From contig JACCXN010000057.1 of NCBI GenBank assembly GCA_013696965.1, forward strand, positions 124,001-188,000: a stretch of 64,000 nucleotides of DNA. The letters run 5' to 3'. This DNA is from Bacteroidota bacterium (GTDB taxonomy: Bacteria > Bacteroidota > Bacteroidia > JACCXN01). The notes under the pieces were generated by a model. It was given only the letters and a program-made list of their open reading frames with translations. It did no database searches and had not been told where the DNA came from. Both the position numbers and the translations under genes were made by a program. Shown here piece after piece: positions 19,438 through 28,466 of the stretch (position 1 is its first letter; each line of letters begins with the position of its first letter).

Positions 19438-19593
19438 TTCAATGTTAATTAAAGTTTTATATTTCTTTTGTTAAAACCCTATAGTCAATGACTATGCCAA
19501 GGGTATTTTGAAACCAAATAAGGAAATTATGGCATTAATTAGGAATACATGCCTAAAAAAGAAGTGTCTTGAATGACAAAAAGACAGAATACA

Positions 19594-20685
19594 TTACTCA
19601 CAACTGGCAGTAACAGAATTGAAAGTGATGCATAAATACTGGTTTTTTTCAACATCCCAATATTTACTAAATCCTTTTCCAAATGTTTTTTCTCTTTCTT
19701 TTATAGCTTTTACAGTGGTGGAATTTAGGCCTTTATTTTTAATGGATTGATTAAGCCTGGAGGAAAAAATGCCAATGCCGTTTACAACATTTGTGTATTC
19801 AGGTTTTTCTTGAACAATTCCAGAAACAGGTTCATTAACTTCCATGTATGTATTGAGTTCATCACCAGCTACCGAAAAATTAAAATCAATTGTATGTACT
19901 AGTCTTTCGATATTTCCATTTGTTTCTGGAATATTATTTGCAATTTTATTAAAAAATTCAGCTCCTGTCATTTTAAAAGGCATTAGTTCCCCTCCTTTTG
20001 CTGTTTTAGATTTTAAAGTATAACTCCAATCAAGTTGCCGTGCAATTGTGTCTAAACTTGTTTTATCCACTTCAAAATAATTAAAAACAACTTGAACTGT
20101 ATATCTTCTTCCATTAACAGCCGAAAACCATTCAATACTTAGATCGGAATCAACACCTGTTGCAGTAGCGAAACTTATTGTTGCCTGATTTGCCGAAAAT
20201 GGTTTTGTAATTTTAAAGGATTGAACAAGTTCAGTTTCTGCCGAGGTTGTAATGCCCGTACTATTATTTAATACCTTAAGTTCATATTTTGCTTGTGGAT
20301 TCAGTGGTTGGTTATAAGTATTAAAAGAGTATGCAATATGGTCAGGACTATAAAATAATCCTGTCTGCTTGTTTTTTAAAAAAGATCTTTCAAGGCTAAA
20401 GGTTTTTAAAACCTTTCCATTTAGAATTTCATTTACCTTAACATCAAGTATATCGCCATATTCTGAAGAATCTCTTACCTGAGCCATTTGATAAGCATCG
20501 GCCTCTCCCAAAAATGCTTTATTTATTTTTATGTAATGAATGCTGTCGTTCTGATTTAACAGCCCATATACTATTGGAGTTTCTTTATACGGTGCATTAA
20601 CATTTAATTCAGTTTTACACGAAGAAAAAATTGCAATAAAAACCAAGGTTAATATTACGTTTTGTAATGGAATTGTATTTTTCAT
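19594..20685 (-). CDS. Hypothetical lipoprotein, possibly DUF4249-like
   Basis: 363 residues with a lipoprotein signal (hydrophobic core then FSSCKTE, lipobox Cys near residue 23). The mature start NVNAPYKETPIVYGLLNQND and the following IHYIKINKAFLGEA block resemble a family of Bacteroidota cell-envelope lipoproteins built from beta-sandwich domains. The rest is beta-rich with few charged clusters. The family name is only a suggestion. It is monocistronic, with a TAAATTTG box 23 nt upstream, and divergent from panB. Confidence 0.72.
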   Translation of the reverse strand: MKNTIPLQNVILTLVFIAIFSSCKTELNVNAPYKETPIVYGLLNQNDSIHYIKINKAFLGEADAYQMAQVRDSSEYGDILDVKVNEILNGKVLKTFSLERSFLKNKQTGLFYSPDHIAYSFNTYNQPLNPQAKYELKVLNNSTGITTSAETELVQSFKITKPFSANQATISFATATGVDSDLSIEWFSAVNGRRYTVQVVFNYFEVDKTSLDTIARQLDWSYTLKSKTAKGGELMPFKMTGAEFFNKIANNIPETNGNIERLVHTIDFNFSVAGDELNTYMEVNEPVSGIVQEKPEYTNVVNGIGIFSSRLNQSIKNKGLNSTTVKAIKEREKTFGKGFSKYWDVEKNQYLCITFNSVTASCE

Positions 20686-20708
20686 TTTATGTTTTAAAGC
20701 TTCAGGTA

Positions 20709-20716
20709 CAAATTTA
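20709..20716 (-). promoter_or_regulatory. Predicted promoter box of the 363-residue lipoprotein (TAAATTTG)
   Basis: Reverse-strand TAAATTTG 23 nt before the lipoprotein ATG; fits TAnnTTTG. Confidence 0.4.
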
Positions 20717-20749
20717 TCTTAAATTTCAATAGGAACAAACACTATTTTG

Positions 20750-20757
20750 TAGCTTTG
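20750..20757 (+). promoter_or_regulatory. Predicted promoter box of panB (TAGCTTTG)
   Basis: TAGCTTTG about 60 nt before the panB ATG; fits TAnnTTTG. Confidence 0.4.
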
Positions 20758-20817
20758 TAGACAATTAAATGCAAAAACAACATATTTTACCTAATTACTA
20801 CTTAAAAATTTAATTTT

Positions 20818-21639
20818 ATGTCAACCGCTAAGGCAAGTACAGCAAAAAAAGTGACTACTAATGTACTGCAGGAAATGAAAAAAAGGGGAGAAAAAATTTC
20901 TATGCTCACAGCATATGATTATACCCTGGCAAAAATTATTGACGCAGCGGGCATTGATGTAATACTTGTTGGTGACTCTGCATCAAATGTAATGGCAGGA
21001 AATGAAACAACTCTGCCTATTACCTTAGATCAAATGATTTATCATGCCACTTCTGTAATCAGGGCAATTAATCGTTCTCTTGTTGTTGTTGACCTTCCAT
21101 TTGGCTCCTATCAGGGAAATTCAAAGGAAGCATTAACCTCTGCAATTCGTATTATGAAAGAATCAGGGGCTCATGCAGTAAAATTGGAGGGAGGAAGGGA
21201 AATACAAGAATCTGTAATAAGAATTCTTTCAGCCGGAATTCCTGTAATGGGTCATCTGGGACTTACCCCACAATCCATATACAAATTCGGGACTTATACT
21301 GTAAGGGCAACCGAAGAGGATGAAGCATTAAGGTTAATAGAGGATGCACGTTTACTTGAGGGCATAGGTTGTTTTGCAATTGTGCTTGAAAAAATACCTG
21401 CTAATCTTGCTGAAAAAGTGGCTAAAGAAGTTAGCATCCCAATTATTGGAATCGGTGCTGGCAGTGGTGTTGATGGCCAGGTTCTAGTTTTGCATGACAT
21501 GTTAGGGCTTACCCAGGAATTCTCACCTAGGTTTTTAAGAAGATATTTAAGTCTTTCTGAAGAAATAAATGGCGCTGTTCAAAAATACATTAAGGATGTT
21601 AAATCAGTTGATTTCCCTAATGAAGATGAACAGTATTAG
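20818..21639 (+). CDS. panB: 3-methyl-2-oxobutanoate hydroxymethyltransferase
   Basis: First committed step of pantothenate/CoA synthesis: adds a hydroxymethyl group from 5,10-methylene-THF to 2-oxoisovalerate. 273 residues, normal length. Family signatures: [20 protein letters not shown], the metal and substrate loop [17 protein letters not shown], the GHLGLTPQS stretch, and [18 protein letters not shown] near the end. An extra N-terminal basic tail of about 20 residues is common in Bacteroidota. It ends 1 nt from the stop of the converging methyltransferase gene. Confidence 0.97.
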   Translation: MSTAKASTAKKVTTNVLQEMKKRGEKISMLTAYDYTLAKIIDAAGIDVILVGDSASNVMAGNETTLPITLDQMIYHATSVIRAINRSLVVVDLPFGSYQGNSKEALTSAIRIMKESGAHAVKLEGGREIQESVIRILSAGIPVMGHLGLTPQSIYKFGTYTVRATEEDEALRLIEDARLLEGIGCFAIVLEKIPANLAEKVAKEVSIPIIGIGAGSGVDGQVLVLHDMLGLTQEFSPRFLRRYLSLSEEINGAVQKYIKDVKSVDFPNEDEQY

Positions 21640-21640
21640 A

Positions 21641-22342
21641 TTAATTATGTGTTAACCTTCCAAGGTATTGTTCATTTTCATCTACATAAATTAACTGGAA
21701 ATTTAAATTAAGCTTTTTTGCTGTTTCCTCCATTAATTCCTGGTGGATATACAGCCATTTGAACCATTTTCCTGTTTCCCCCTCATAAGTATAGCGGTAT
21801 TTAATTTCGCCAAAGTAATAATCTTGTGGAAATGAATGGTCTTCATACAAATAATCAATGTTAGAGGAATCAAAAAGTATTTGTCCTTTTGATGAAAGCA
21901 AATTTTTTAATTTCTGGAGCAGAAGTGGCAATTTGTCAATAGTGCCTGCTATTCCTATTCCATTCATTAACAATAAAAGGGTATCAAACTGTTTTCCTTT
22001 ATAAGTAAAAATATCCGAATTAATTATATTTTGAATTCCCCTCTCTTTCATAAGTTGAACAGAATATTTTGAAACTTCAAGACCAGTAATGTTCTTTCCT
22101 TTTTGTTGCAAAAAAAGAGAATGGCTACCGGATCCAGCACCAACATCAAGAATTTTTCCTTTGCATAATTCAATAGCAAACAATTCGAGTTGTGTAAATT
22201 GATGGGGTGACTTTAAAAACAGCTCAAGCGGCACTACTTCTGTATCTCCATAGGAAGTATCCAAAAACAAGGGAGAATTACATTGTTTTTTAAAAAAATC
22301 ATATAAGGCCTTGCCAGATAAATCTTGATTATTTTTCAACAC
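21641..22342 (-). CDS. Class I SAM-dependent methyltransferase
   Basis: 233 residues. SAM-binding motif I is LDVGAGSGSHSLFLQQKG, with acidic motif II near ITGLEVS and a later DTLLLLMNGIGI that corresponds to the motif IV region. It lacks the N-terminal zinc ribbon of the methyltransferase at 14157. The start overlaps the upstream lipoprotein gene by 14 nt, so it is likely the last gene of a four-gene operon (23865 to 21641). The substrate is unknown. Confidence 0.87.
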   Translation of the reverse strand: MLKNNQDLSGKALYDFFKKQCNSPLFLDTSYGDTEVVPLELFLKSPHQFTQLELFAIELCKGKILDVGAGSGSHSLFLQQKGKNITGLEVSKYSVQLMKERGIQNIINSDIFTYKGKQFDTLLLLMNGIGIAGTIDKLPLLLQKLKNLLSSKGQILFDSSNIDYLYEDHSFPQDYYFGEIKYRYTYEGETGKWFKWLYIHQELMEETAKKLNLNFQLIYVDENEQYLGRLTHN

Positions 22343-22808
22343 TTACCTTATTCCAGGAAAAATCAAAGCTTTTAACCGATTCATTTACCAAGCCTTCAAT
22401 TCGTGCATTAAGTGTATTTTCATTTTCCTGCCAATAAATTATCCTTTGGGGGAAATCATGTTCCAGATTTTCAAATTCAAGCCTTTTTTCCTCTTGTAAA
22501 ACCAATTTAAAACGGGTAGCCATTTTGCCAGAAGGAATTGCTGTAAAGGTAATTTCAGAATCTATTATTTCAATAAACATCTGCTCTGAAAATACAGTAT
22601 CACCCTCAATCAGTATATTTCCATTGCCTTCAAGTTTGGCAGGATTATTAAAACGCCAGGTTTCTATAGACAATTCTCCATCCTTCTCATTGATCCATTC
22701 TCCTTCAATCCATGACATTTTATTCATAGCCTCTTTATTTTGAATGTTACATGCACATAGGCAAATCAAAATAAGAGCAATTTGTGAATACATTAATGAT
22801 TTTTTCAT
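22329..22808 (-). CDS. DUF6265-type lipoprotein
   Basis: 159 residues from the chosen ATG (MKKSLMYSQ). An ATG nine codons upstream would overlap the preceding gene and spoil the signal peptide. The lipobox is LCACNIQ. The mature domain, WIEGEWINEKDGELSIETW with FENLEHDFPQRIIYW near the end, matches my memory of DUF6265, a small lipocalin-like beta-barrel family. Function unknown. It sits in an operon between an ABM monooxygenase and a methyltransferase. Confidence 0.8.
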   Translation of the reverse strand: MKKSLMYSQIALILICLCACNIQNKEAMNKMSWIEGEWINEKDGELSIETWRFNNPAKLEGNGNILIEGDTVFSEQMFIEIIDSEITFTAIPSGKMATRFKLVLQEEKRLEFENLEHDFPQRIIYWQENENTLNARIEGLVNESVKSFDFSWNKVSVEK

Positions 22809-22813
22809 GATTT

Positions 22814-23098
22814 TTATTTTTTTATTAAACTCCAAGCCTGCGGTTTATCCGAGAACAAAACTTTAGTAGATGCCCATGTTTCTTTAAAAAGAAAAGAATT
22901 ACGGTATTTTTCAAGGTGTTTTTCGCTTTTCCAAATACTATGGGTGAAAAAAATGTTTGTTTGATTTACATCCCTAAGTAATTCCAAAAACTCACATCCA
23001 TTAAAACTCCTTATTTTTTCACTGGAATTATTAAAGACATTTAAAAAATCTCCTTCCTTACCAGTTTCAAATGTCATTTTTACAAAGCGTATAATCAT
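22814..23098 (-). CDS. Antibiotic biosynthesis monooxygenase (ABM) domain protein
   Basis: 94 residues with a ferredoxin-like alpha/beta fold: the opening MIIRFVKMTFETGKEGDF, the middle GCEFLELLRDVNQTNIFFTH and SIWKSEKHLEKYRNS. These match the ABM/YgiN-type small dimeric quinol or aromatic oxidases. The start overlaps the stop of the preceding SAM hydrolase gene by 4 nt, indicating translational coupling. The real substrate is unknown; some members are heme- or stress-related. Confidence 0.83.
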   Translation of the reverse strand: MIIRFVKMTFETGKEGDFLNVFNNSSEKIRSFNGCEFLELLRDVNQTNIFFTHSIWKSEKHLEKYRNSFLFKETWASTKVLFSDKPQAWSLIKK

Positions 23099-23865
23099 TG
23101 AAATTCTATTCTAATTGTTGAACGTAGTTTTAATCCCAGAAGTGTATCTGCCGGGCCTTTGTTAATTGCAATTTCAAGATTTCCTGAAGAATTAAATACG
23201 GCCACAATTTCACCTTCAGAAATTTCGCTGTAGGTTCTGCTAATCGTGTTTATAGTATGGTTAATTCCAAAATCAATTAAAAAAGGCCTTGTTTCACCCA
23301 TTTTCATGAAGTGATCTCTTGTAATGTTTGTGATCAGGTTACCATAACTATCGATATAGATTATAGCACCTCTTATTGTGTCCTTCTCTATAAAAGCAAC
23401 CAATTCCATTTTTTGTGCAAATGAGCCAATCTCCCCACCCAAATCTTCTAGTTTGCCTCCTTTTGCTAAATGACATGCTGCCTTTACAAAAATTTCTTTT
23501 ACCGGGAATTTAGCATATTTATTTTCCGTTTCTATCAATGCAATCTTAGCAGGTAAATCTTCAAGTATGAGTGAAAATACTCCATTGTCTTTTCCAACAA
23601 AAAAATGGTTTTCCGATTGTACTGCCAAATATGGTTCGTTTGGGGAGTGTTCATCATTTAATCCAATAATATGCACTGAACCGTTTGGAAATGATCTAAA
23701 AGAGTTTTTTATTAAAAAGGCTGCACTTCCTGTATCAAATTTAATTAGTTGGTGAGAAATATCAACAATTACAGCATCAGGAATCAATGTGTAAACAGCA
23801 CCTTTTATTGCTGCAACATAATGATCTTTTAATCCTAAATCTGTTGTTAATGTAATGACGGACAT
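23095..23865 (-). CDS. SAM hydroxide adenosyltransferase (DUF62 / chlorinase-fluorinase-like family)
   Basis: 256 residues. Family members hydrolyse S-adenosylmethionine to adenosine and methionine with activated water. Seen: ITLTTDLGLKDHYVAAIKG at the start, then DISHQLIKFD, the FVGKDNGVFSLI signature, and GAIIYIDSYGNLITNI in the C-terminal domain. The Asp-Arg-His water-activating triad was not verified position by position. First gene of a four-gene operon, with a TACTTTTG box 46 nt upstream. Confidence 0.9.
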   Translation of the reverse strand: MSVITLTTDLGLKDHYVAAIKGAVYTLIPDAVIVDISHQLIKFDTGSAAFLIKNSFRSFPNGSVHIIGLNDEHSPNEPYLAVQSENHFFVGKDNGVFSLILEDLPAKIALIETENKYAKFPVKEIFVKAACHLAKGGKLEDLGGEIGSFAQKMELVAFIEKDTIRGAIIYIDSYGNLITNITRDHFMKMGETRPFLIDFGINHTINTISRTYSEISEGEIVAVFNSSGNLEIAINKGPADTLLGLKLRSTIRIEFQ

Positions 23866-23911
23866 ATTGCCGGAAACTATTTTTAAAAAAATGATTGAAT
23901 ATTTTAGAAAC

Positions 23912-23919
23912 CAAAAGTA
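23912..23919 (-). promoter_or_regulatory. Predicted promoter box of the 23865-21641 operon (TACTTTTG)
   Basis: Reverse-strand TACTTTTG 46 nt before the operon's first ATG; fits TAnnTTTG. Confidence 0.45.
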
Positions 23920-24029
23920 GTGAATTAAACCTTTTCAGGATTTTTTTTTAAAATAATCCCAAAACAAAATTTTCCTGAGGGGCGTATAAGAAAAAATGTA
24001 ACGAAAATAGGAACATTCAAAAGCCATAA

Positions 24030-24037
24030 TACTTTTG
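24030..24037 (+). promoter_or_regulatory. Predicted promoter box of phoH (TACTTTTG)
   Basis: TACTTTTG about 80 nt before the phoH GTG, divergent from the operon box at 23912. Confidence 0.4.
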
Positions 24038-24116
24038 TTTGATTATGATTTACTTAAAATTTGTAGGATGTTTGATAATTATATAGAATTCTGTAACTTC
24101 ATAAAAAACTAATCAC

Positions 24117-25073
24117 GTGAGCGAAAAAATCATCCAACTCGAAGCTGTAAATCCAATTGATTTATATGGAATTAACGATAATAAACTTGAATTGCTGAAA
24201 AATGCTTTTCCTAAATTGAAAGTTATTGCAAGAGGAGATACAATTAAAGTAATTGGAGACGAAACAGAGATAGAACTGTTTGAAGTAAAATTAAACCGAA
24301 TGGTTGAACACTTTCATAAATATGGAAATATCAATGAGAATAATATTGAAAGAATACTAGAAACAATTAAAGAGGAGTCTGGCAAGACTTCTGAAGAAGC
24401 TGGTGATGTTCTGGTTTTCGGAAATTCAGGCTTACTCATAAAAGCCCGTTCCGTAAATCAACGCAGAATGGTAGACTCATATGCCAAAAATGACATGGTC
24501 TTTGCCATTGGTCCTGCTGGTACAGGGAAAACTTATACTGCCGTTGCTTTGGCAGTAAGAGCATTGAAGAATAAGGAAATTAGAAAAATTATCCTTACCA
24601 GACCAGCTGTTGAAGCTGGAGAGAACCTGGGCTTTCTGCCTGGTGACTTAAAGGAAAAACTTGATCCTTACCTTCAGCCCTTATATGATGCCCTTCGAGA
24701 CATGCTTCCCCCTGAGAAGTTAGCAAGTTATATTGAAACAGGTATTATCCAAATTGCACCTCTTGCATTTATGCGTGGCCGCACCCTTGATAATGCATTT
24801 GTTATTCTTGATGAAGCCCAAAATGCTACTGAAAGTCAACTTAAAATGTTTTTGACTAGAATGGGGAAAACCGCTAAATTTTATATTACCGGTGACCTTA
24901 CCCAAGTGGATTTACCCAGAAACCAGAAATCAGGGCTTGTTCATGCCCATAAATTGCTTCAGAATTTAGAAGGAATTGATTTTGTTTTTCTTGATAATAG
25001 AGATGTTTTAAGACATAAATTAGTAAAGGCGATTATTAGTGCCTATGAATCAGAGCAAACTGAAATCAAATAA
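24117..25073 (+). CDS. PhoH-family ATPase (PhoH-like, RNA-associated)
   Basis: 318 residues starting at a GTG, the only reasonable start: upstream is an AT-rich leader and the reading begins SEKIIQLEAV. An N-terminal region (1-110) precedes the P-loop ATPase: Walker A GPAGTGKT near residue 132 and Walker B FVILDEAQNAT near 224. The PhoH signature TRPAVEAGENLGFLPGDL is intact, as is GDLTQVDLPRNQKSG. The family is related to RNA helicases and is often next to ybeY/ybeZ. Here it stands alone, upstream of a perfect palindrome and purC. Confidence 0.93.
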   Translation: MSEKIIQLEAVNPIDLYGINDNKLELLKNAFPKLKVIARGDTIKVIGDETEIELFEVKLNRMVEHFHKYGNINENNIERILETIKEESGKTSEEAGDVLVFGNSGLLIKARSVNQRRMVDSYAKNDMVFAIGPAGTGKTYTAVALAVRALKNKEIRKIILTRPAVEAGENLGFLPGDLKEKLDPYLQPLYDALRDMLPPEKLASYIETGIIQIAPLAFMRGRTLDNAFVILDEAQNATESQLKMFLTRMGKTAKFYITGDLTQVDLPRNQKSGLVHAHKLLQNLEGIDFVFLDNRDVLRHKLVKAIISAYESEQTEIK

Positions 25074-25162
25074 ATTTGAATGTTTTTTTAGCCACTTTTA
25101 TTTTTTTAAACAGTAAGATTTAGACTTTTAATTCAAGTGAATTAAAAACCAAACTTTCTCTT

Positions 25163-25219
25163 TTAAACGCCATTAAAATTATGAACATTTTAAGTGTTCA
25201 TAATTTTAATGGCGTTTAA
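25163..25219. repeat. 25-bp perfect inverted repeat between phoH and purC
   Basis: The left arm 25163-25187 (TTAAACGCCATTAAAATT then ATGAACA) is exactly complementary to 25195-25219, separated by a 7-nt loop TTTTAAG. There is no T run after the right arm, so it does not look like a standard terminator. It lies 90 nt after the phoH stop and just upstream of the purC promoter. It could be an unusual terminator, an RNA stability hairpin or a relic palindromic element. Confidence 0.9.
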
Positions 25220-25242
25220 TGTACATAACCAGCTTTAACCCC

Positions 25243-25271
25243 TTGCATAATAACTTATATGACTATATTTG
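25243..25271 (+). promoter_or_regulatory. Predicted promoter of purC (TTG-N18-TATATTTG)
   Basis: TTG at 25243-25245 and TATATTTG at 25264-25271 fit the Bacteroidota consensus. Its position rules out the in-frame ATG at 25219 and supports the start at 25294. Confidence 0.6.
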
Positions 25272-25293
25272 TTTAATAAAAAAATCATATAAA

Positions 25294-26244
25294 ATGCTGC
25301 CAACCATTACCCATACAAATTTCCATTTTAAAGGACAAATAGGGGAAATTTATCACGGAAAAGTAAGAGATGTTTACAACATAAACAATGAAATGCTTGT
25401 AATGATTGCAACTGACAGAATTTCTGCTTTTGATGTTGTTTTACCAAAGGCAATACCATATAAAGGACAAGTTTTAAATCAGATTGCTGCAAAATTCCTT
25501 CATGCCACCAAAGATATTGTGCCGAATTGGATGATAGCAGTGCCAGATCCTGTGGTTACAGTAGGCCGTTTTTGCGAGCCTTTTAAAGTGGAAATGGTTA
25601 TTAGGGGTTATCTTTCCGGCCATGCATGGAGAGAATACAAATCAGGTAAAAGAATTGTTTGTGGAGTTCAAATGCCAGAAGGAATGAAAGAAAATGATAA
25701 ATTCCCTGAACCAATAATTACTCCAACCACAAAGGCTACTGTAGGACATGATGAAGATATTTCAAGAGAAGAAATTTTAAAACAAAAAATTGTAACACAA
25801 GATGATTATATTCAACTTGAATCCTATACCAGGGCTTTGTATAAAAAAGGCACTGAAATGGCCTATGAAAGAGGATTAATACTCGTAGATACAAAATATG
25901 AATTTGGTAAGTCAGAGGGTATTATTTACCTGATTGATGAGATTCATACTCCTGATTCTTCCAGATATTTTTATCAGGAAGGCTACCAGGAAAGACAGAA
26001 TAGGGGAGAAGAGCAGAAACAACTTTCCAAGGAGTTTGTAAGACAATGGCTTATTGCGAATGGATTTCAGGGCAAAGAAGGACAACAAATGCCTTTTATG
26101 CCTGATGAATTCGTGGAGCAAGTATCAGAAAGGTATATTGAACTTTATGAAAAAATTACTGGTGAAAAATTTGACAGAGCTGAATTGGATAATGTACTTA
26201 AAAGGGTAGAATCAAATATTACTAATTTTTTAGTAATAGCTTAA
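25294..26244 (+). CDS. purC: Phosphoribosylaminoimidazole-succinocarboxamide synthase
   Basis: SAICAR synthetase of de novo purine synthesis: joins CAIR and aspartate using ATP. 316 residues from the chosen ATG. Seen: [20 protein letters not shown] (ATP grasp), [35 protein letters not shown], and [14 protein letters not shown] (C-terminal signature). The upstream ATG at 25219 would start inside a palindrome and before the promoter, so it is rejected. The longer eukaryote-like form without PurE fusion is normal in Bacteroidota. A terminator follows at 26301. Confidence 0.97.
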   Translation: MLPTITHTNFHFKGQIGEIYHGKVRDVYNINNEMLVMIATDRISAFDVVLPKAIPYKGQVLNQIAAKFLHATKDIVPNWMIAVPDPVVTVGRFCEPFKVEMVIRGYLSGHAWREYKSGKRIVCGVQMPEGMKENDKFPEPIITPTTKATVGHDEDISREEILKQKIVTQDDYIQLESYTRALYKKGTEMAYERGLILVDTKYEFGKSEGIIYLIDEIHTPDSSRYFYQEGYQERQNRGEEQKQLSKEFVRQWLIANGFQGKEGQQMPFMPDEFVEQVSERYIELYEKITGEKFDRAELDNVLKRVESNITNFLVIA

Positions 26245-26300
26245 AAAATTATTTCGATAATTTTCAATATTTAAAATCATTGTTGAAGACCTGGAATTTA

Positions 26301-26327
26301 AGCGCCTAAAAAAGGCGCTTTTTTTGT
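26301..26327 (+). terminator. Rho-independent terminator after purC
   Basis: Stem AGCGCC/GGCGCT with a 7-nt A-rich loop and a run of seven T, 57 nt after the purC stop. The remainder of the 324-nt gap to the next gene shows nothing else. Confidence 0.9.
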
Positions 26328-26568
26328 TTCAACAAGTATGTATCAGTTTCTCTTATCTGCATTTTTTCTAATTAATGCAGGAAATATTTACTCGAATTGT
26401 GGATGGTTCTCCCATCTCTTATGATTGTTGTTCTTTCTAAAAAAGATTTAAATCATTAGTTTTTAAATTATTACCCTTTTAGATTTTTCACATTTTATTT
26501 CAAAACTATTCTGGCAGAATTTTTTGAACATATTAGGTTAGTCATTAATTAATTTAATAATAAAATGT

Positions 26569-27156
26569 ATGAAAAACATCTTTTTGCTTGTTTCGGGAAT
26601 GCTGGTAACATTCGGATTTTCTTTTGGCCAGCAAAAATACTTGAGTATGGATGCAACCGGTTTGGTTGAATATGGCTACCGTGATGGAAAATTGGATTCA
26701 TCCCATGTAAATCCAAAAGTCAATTCTGTTTATAACAGCACAAAATGTATACAATACAAGCGTTCTGCTATGAAGTTCGATAATGTTAAAATTCATCCAA
26801 AAGGGAAATTTGAAAATTTAACACTTTTTGCAACATTTGACAGTACAGAACATAAAATTAAAATGAAAGTATATTCGACTTCCCCTGTTGGTACAATTGT
26901 GGAAATCCAATTCGCTAAAAAGGGGATAGATAACTATCCAAAAGGAGTGCATAGTCAGTTTCAGGCAAAAACAAAAAAACAGAACGAGTGGGAGGAACTT
27001 ACTTTTGATTTTGTAAACACCCCTGAAGGAAGCCAGGTAGAATCAACTGAAATTGATGAGATTGTAATTTTGTTCTCCCCCAACGCAACAACAACCAACA
27101 TTTACTATTTCAGTGATATGACAGGGCCTAAATTAATTGCAGCACTTAAAGAGTAA
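26569..27156 (+). CDS. Secreted jelly-roll protein, tandem family copy 1
   Basis: 195 residues with a clear signal peptide (FLLVSGMLVTFGFSFGQQ). The mature part is one domain: NPKVNSVYNSTKCIQYKRS, then KIKMKVYSTSPVGTIVEIQ, a YPKGVHSQFQA loop, KKQNEWEELTFDF, and a final IYYFSDMTGP strand. This pattern (MKVYS, NEWEELxF, YYFDDLTGP) belongs to galactose-binding/CBM-like jelly rolls common in secreted Bacteroidota proteins. First of four tandem paralogues on one strand, spaced 25-53 nt apart, so probably one operon. No catalytic residues are visible; carbohydrate binding is inferred. It has no C-terminal T9SS sorting domain. Confidence 0.82.
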   Translation: MKNIFLLVSGMLVTFGFSFGQQKYLSMDATGLVEYGYRDGKLDSSHVNPKVNSVYNSTKCIQYKRSAMKFDNVKIHPKGKFENLTLFATFDSTEHKIKMKVYSTSPVGTIVEIQFAKKGIDNYPKGVHSQFQAKTKKQNEWEELTFDFVNTPEGSQVESTEIDEIVILFSPNATTTNIYYFSDMTGPKLIAALKE

Positions 27157-27209
27157 CAATTTTGACAAAGAGATAAATATTAAGAATCGTAAGATAAAGG
27201 GAAAGTTCT

Positions 27210-27809
27210 ATGTTGAAATGTATTGCATTTTTATTATTGATTTTTTCAAGCCTCTTTGCATTGGCTCAGAAAAATTACAATACACATCAAGGAAAGGCTC
27301 ACTATAATTTTGGATTTAGAAATGGAATTTTAGATTCTGTGGCATTAAATCCTTCTCCAAACAAGATTAACAGCAGTACCTATTGTATTAAATACAGGAG
27401 AAATAAGGATGAAATTTATGATAATTTAAAATTACAGCTCCATTCTAAACTTGACAAAGTATCATCCTATGCCTCTTATGAGGAGAATGCACCAGCAATA
27501 AAATTAAAGATTTTCTCAACTGCTCCAATTGGTACCCAAGTGGAACTTCAATTGGGAAAAAAGGACGAAGTTCCATATCCTGATGGCGTCCATAGCCAAT
27601 ATCAAGCCTTTACTAATAAACAAAACGAATGGGAGGAAATAGTTTTTTTGTTCGCCCAAATTCCATCTGGTAGTCACGTTAATGATAAGCAAGTGGATCA
27701 GATCACCATTTTGTTTGCCCCAAATACTCATATTAATAATGTTTTTTATTTTGATGATTTAACCGGTCCGGAATTTGCAAGCCCAGGAATAGTTGTTGCG
27801 CTTGAATAG
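27210..27809 (+). CDS. Secreted jelly-roll protein, tandem family copy 2
   Basis: 199 residues, signal peptide ending LFALAQKN. Shares the family core with copy 1: NPSPNKINSSTYCIKYRR, IKLKIFSTAPIGTQVELQ, YPDGVHSQYQAF, QNEWEEIVFLF, and VFYFDDLTGPEF. The mature body keeps the same length and the conserved C-Y-x-R and HSQY positions, so it is intact. No C-terminal sorting signal. Part of the four-gene array. Confidence 0.82.
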   Translation: MLKCIAFLLLIFSSLFALAQKNYNTHQGKAHYNFGFRNGILDSVALNPSPNKINSSTYCIKYRRNKDEIYDNLKLQLHSKLDKVSSYASYEENAPAIKLKIFSTAPIGTQVELQLGKKDEVPYPDGVHSQYQAFTNKQNEWEEIVFLFAQIPSGSHVNDKQVDQITILFAPNTHINNVFYFDDLTGPEFASPGIVVALE

Positions 27810-27835
27810 CGAGAAACTTGTAAATTTTGTTTTAA

Positions 27836-28441
27836 ATGAAAACCGCATTAATATTTATGTTTACTGGAATTGTAACAGTCATAAATGCGCAACAAAATTT
27901 TAACGATTTTGAAGGTAATGGTTTTCATATAATTGATTACAAAAGTGGGAAAATAAATACCCGAGCCAAAAATCCAAGGATAGATGAAATTAACAGCAGT
28001 AAGCATTGCGCAAGCTATACAAGAACTTCTTCTGAGCCTTTTGATCATATAAAACTTTTATTAATTGGGAACCTTAAAGATGTTTCTGATTATGCAAATT
28101 ACAAGGAAGATTCTCCAAAAATTAAGATGAAGGTTTATACTTCAGCCCCACTTGGAACAATGGTTGAAATTCATTTGGGTAAACAAACGTTAATGGAATA
28201 CCCATTTTGTATACATAGCCAATATCAGGTAAGAACAACAAAACAAAATCAGTGGGAGCAATTAGAATTTAGCTTTTCACAAATTCCTAAAGGAAGTAAG
28301 GTTAAATCTTCTGAGGTAAATCAAATTACGATATTATTTGCACCTGAAACAAAGGGAAAAAAAATATTTTATTTTGATGATTTAACAGGCCCTTTATTCT
28401 TAGAGAAAAAAACAATTAGAAAAAACAAAAAGTTTGATTAA
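27836..28441 (+). CDS. Secreted jelly-roll protein, tandem family copy 3
   Basis: 201 residues, signal peptide ending VTVINAQQN. Family core: NPRIDEINSSKHCASYTR, PKIKMKVYTSAPLGTMVEI, HSQYQVRTTKQNQWEQLEF, and IFYFDDLTGPLF. It ends in a short basic tail (EKKTIRKNKKFD), unlike the others. No sorting domain. Starts 26 nt after copy 2, consistent with co-transcription. Confidence 0.82.
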   Translation: MKTALIFMFTGIVTVINAQQNFNDFEGNGFHIIDYKSGKINTRAKNPRIDEINSSKHCASYTRTSSEPFDHIKLLLIGNLKDVSDYANYKEDSPKIKMKVYTSAPLGTMVEIHLGKQTLMEYPFCIHSQYQVRTTKQNQWEQLEFSFSQIPKGSKVKSSEVNQITILFAPETKGKKIFYFDDLTGPLFLEKKTIRKNKKFD

Positions 28442-28466
28442 ATAAAATTTTAGAAAAAAAATTATA

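Noticed and set aside
19438-19593. Possible CIRCE or heat-shock operator upstream of dnaK
   Set aside because: No TTAGCACTC-type dyad was seen; only AT-rich spacer with a short dyad around ATAGTCAATGACTAT (about 19481-19495), too weak to call.
22809-22835. Longer start for the DUF6265 lipoprotein at 22835
   Set aside because: It overlaps the upstream gene and puts charged residues ahead of the lipoprotein signal.
25219-25293. Longer purC start at ATG 25219
   Set aside because: It would start inside the palindrome and before the promoter box; the extra 25 residues show no homology to PurC.
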